Positions 5,569-7,318 of a stretch of DNA of 7,318 nucleotides are shown here, one piece after another. Both the position numbers and the translations under genes were made by a program. Source of the stretch: Bacteriovoracaceae bacterium (GTDB taxonomy: Bacteria; Bdellovibrionota; Bacteriovoracia; Bacteriovoracales; Bacteriovoracaceae); NCBI GenBank assembly GCA_007116425.1, contig SKIL01000309.1, positions 1-7,318 on the forward strand, written 5' to 3'. Each line of letters opens with the position of its first letter. Within the stretch, counting starts at the first letter, position 1. The notes below the pieces were generated by a model that did not search any database, was not told where the DNA came from, and saw only the letters and a list, made by a program, of their open reading frames with translations.

Positions 5569-6975
5569 ATGAGTAAGTTTCAAGCTCCAAAAGGAATGCG
5601 CGACTTTGCGCCTCAAGAAGTCCTCAAACGAGAGTACCTCTTCGATATTATTACCCAAGCATTTAAAAGGCATGGCTTCATGCCCCTTGAAACACCGACA
5701 ATGGAAAACTTAGAGACCCTCACTGGAAAATATGGTGAAGAGGGAGACCGCCTTATTTTTAAAGTTCTCAACTCGGGAGACTACCTTAAAAAACTTCGGA
5801 ATAAGGATGAAAAAGAGCGAGAAGAAATTATAACGGCCGAAGGTTCTAAAAAGCTCACTCCCTATATCTGCGAAAAAGGACTGCGCTACGATCTAACAGT
5901 TCCCTTTGCTCGATTTGTTTCACAAAATCATGGACAGCTTGCCCTTCCCTTTAAACGCTATCAAATTCAGCCTGTCTGGCGAGCAGAGCGACCACAAAAA
6001 GGTCGCTACCGTGAGTTCACTCAATGTGACGGAGATATTATTGGAGACTCATCTCTTTTATGTGAGCTTGAGCTACTTCAAATTTATGAGAATGTTTTTA
6101 GTCAATTAAAACTTCATGATACTCAGTTGATCATTAACAACCGTAAAATTCTCGCGGCCATGGCCGAAATGATTGGCGCCAGCGATAAGCTTACTGAGCT
6201 CACAATTGCGATTGATAAATTAGACAAAATAGGTCGCCAAAAAGTTGAAGAGGAACTTGCACAAAAAGGTTTAGACTCACAACAGATTGAAAAACTCTCT
6301 CCTCTTTTTGAACTTTCAGAGCAAATGAGTAAACAAGAAAAAGCAGACAATCAATCCACTCTTAAAACTCTTGAAAGCATTCTTGCCCAAACAGAAATGG
6401 GGCAAAGAGGAATTGCTGAAATGAGAGAGCTGATTGAAATGGGCCAGGCCTGTGAGCTTAAAACGCTTTATTTCGATCCCCTTCTGGCCAGAGGCCTGGA
6501 CTATTACACCGGAACAATTGTCGAGGTTAAGGCCAAGAACACACAAATTGGTAGTCTTGGTGGTGGTGGTCGTTATGACAATCTCACTGATATTTTTGGA
6601 GTCAAGGACCTTTCGGGAGTTGGTGTTTCCTTTGGAGCTGATAGAATTCTTCTTTTACTTGAAGAGAGGGAGCTTTTCCCCGAAAATCTTGAAACTTATT
6701 GTGAAGTTCTCATTATTCATTTTGGCAAAGAATCTCAGGTGCAACACCTACAACTGGCCAATAAATTGCGAAAGGCCGGTATTTCAACGGAGCTTTATCC
6801 AAGCGCTGCTAAAATGAAAAAACAAATGAAGTATGCCAATCAAAAGGCCGTTAATTTTGTCATTTTACAGGGCGAGGAAGAGATCCAAAATGGCCAGATT
6901 ACAGTAAAAAACATGCATACAGGAGAGCAAAAAACTCAAAAAGTGGAAGAATTTATTCAATCTTTTGCCCCTTAG
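5569..6975 (+). CDS. hisS: Histidyl-tRNA synthetase
   Basis: Class II aminoacyl-tRNA synthetase that activates histidine with ATP and charges tRNA-His in the cytoplasm; essential. It is 468 residues, longer than the roughly 424 of the E. coli enzyme. Motif 1 lies around GFMPLETPTME (36-46). LRYDLTVPFARF (105-116) follows, then motif 2 around WRAERPQKGRYREFTQCD (137-154, with the catalytic arginines and E149). The HisA loop is ARGLDYYTG (307-315), the HisB loop SLGGGGRYDNL (329-339), and motif 3 GVGVSFGADRI (350-360). The anticodon-binding domain occupies about 377-468. Extra length comes from a charged insertion at about 72-98, before the KLTPYICEKGLRYDL segment. That arrangement recalls Bacteroidetes-type HisRS more than the E. 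coli form. The ribosome site is weak (GAG at 5559-5561). The ATG start gives the conserved MSKFQAPKGMRDF opening. Confidence 0.97.
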   Translation: MSKFQAPKGMRDFAPQEVLKREYLFDIITQAFKRHGFMPLETPTMENLETLTGKYGEEGDRLIFKVLNSGDYLKKLRNKDEKEREEIITAEGSKKLTPYICEKGLRYDLTVPFARFVSQNHGQLALPFKRYQIQPVWRAERPQKGRYREFTQCDGDIIGDSSLLCELELLQIYENVFSQLKLHDTQLIINNRKILAAMAEMIGASDKLTELTIAIDKLDKIGRQKVEEELAQKGLDSQQIEKLSPLFELSEQMSKQEKADNQSTLKTLESILAQTEMGQRGIAEMRELIEMGQACELKTLYFDPLLARGLDYYTGTIVEVKAKNTQIGSLGGGGRYDNLTDIFGVKDLSGVGVSFGADRILLLLEERELFPENLETYCEVLIIHFGKESQVQHLQLANKLRKAGISTELYPSAAKMKKQMKYANQKAVNFVILQGEEEIQNGQITVKNMHTGEQKTQKVEEFIQSFAP

Positions 6976-7001
6976 ACTTTATTCCAGGGCCGACCTAAAA
7001 T
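6973..7001 (+). promoter_or_regulatory. Predicted promoter for the secreted-protein gene
   Basis: TAGACT (6973-6978, four of six -35 bases) overlaps the hisS stop codon and is followed after 17 bp by TAAAAT (6996-7001, five of six -10 bases). Transcription would begin about at the ATG at 7008. This would give an mRNA with almost no leader, which agrees with the lack of a Shine-Dalgarno there. Co-transcription with hisS, 32 bp upstream, is an alternative. Confidence 0.38.
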
Positions 7002-7007
7002 AAGTAT

Positions 7008-7318
7008 ATGGACCGGTCCTTACAAAACGCCCTTATTTTATGCTTACTCTGCTTTGGTTTTTTATTAAGGCCACTCTCGGCGCAAGTAAGCTGCACTCAT
7101 GACCCAGCAAACTGTTGTTGGGTAACCGCTGGTTCATATGAACTTACCCAGTCAAATTTTAGCTGCACGGAAATGTACGTAGCTTCTGGGGTTACTCTCA
7201 CTTTCCATTCTTCTGTAAATCAGGCGATTACTTTCAATATCTCTGGAGATGTTGAAATTGATGGAACGATTGATGTCAGTGCAAATGGCCGCATTGCTGG
7301 CCCTGGTGGTGGAGATGG
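7008..7318 (+). CDS. Secreted Cys-containing, Gly-rich repeat protein (5' part)
   Basis: Open from an ATG to the window edge (103 codons visible), so the gene is cut at its 3' end. I do not recognise a named family. Residues 1-25 form a Sec signal peptide (MDRSLQNALI start, Leu/Cys/Phe-rich core, LSA before the likely cut). The mature start has cysteines C29, C36, C37 and C53. From residue 60 the pattern is alternating beta strands: VTLTFHSSV, ITFNISG, DVEIDGTIDVSANG. It ends in a Gly-rich turn (GPGGGD), like the start of extracellular beta-helix or Gly-rich repeat proteins. A surface or secreted location is likely. ATG 7008 is the only sensible start, because an in-frame TAA lies 12 bases upstream (6996). 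No Shine-Dalgarno is seen. A 10-bp palindrome GGACCGGTCC (7010-7019) covers codons 1-4. Confidence 0.85.
   Translation, partial: MDRSLQNALILCLLCFGFLLRPLSAQVSCTHDPANCCWVTAGSYELTQSNFSCTEMYVASGVTLTFHSSVNQAITFNISGDVEIDGTIDVSANGRIAGPGGGD

Overview
The window looks like a piece of a moderately AT-rich Gram-negative chromosome. Protein style (lysine/asparagine-rich, secreted proteins with Sec signals, a stand-alone CheR methyltransferase) and a strong excess of GGCC within coding sequence suggest the Bdellovibrio/Bacteriovorax group of predatory bacteria. This is a judgement from sequence style, not from a search. The gene content is mostly ordinary chromosome, with one unusual two-gene operon. I see no mobile element, CRISPR array, tRNA or rRNA.

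Left part (1-2011): a CheR-type chemoreceptor methyltransferase on the minus strand. Divergent from it across a 238-bp AT-rich spacer is a 287-residue exported coiled-coil protein of unknown function, closed by a very clear rho-independent terminator (1980-2011).

Middle-left (2012-2985): a noncoding island of about 225 bp lies between two facing terminators. It holds two short palindromes followed by a long imperfect stem (2073-2090 with 2159-2175) and may be an uncharacterised small RNA. To its right is a minus-strand short-chain dehydrogenase of the C-factor/CsgA-like type, with its own terminator, ribosome site and promoter.

Middle-right (2986-5497): from a divergent promoter region a tight operon runs rightward. 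Its first gene fuses an ATP-cone (the nucleotide-sensing domain of ribonucleotide reductases and NrdR) to an Mrr-like PD-(D/E)xK nuclease domain, with a C-terminal basic helical segment and a low-complexity tail. Two bases later comes a metallo-beta-lactamase/beta-CASP RNase with all catalytic motifs intact. A nucleotide-gated nuclease paired with an RNA nuclease is the most interesting system here. An A9 run at the domain/tail boundary of the first protein could yield a tailless isoform.

Right end (5498-7318): histidyl-tRNA synthetase (hisS) with its own likely promoter and an extra charged insertion that resembles the Bacteroidetes-like form. It is followed by the start of a secreted, Cys-containing, Gly-rich beta-repeat protein that runs off the window. 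That last gene has a promoter placed so close to the ATG that a leaderless mRNA is possible.
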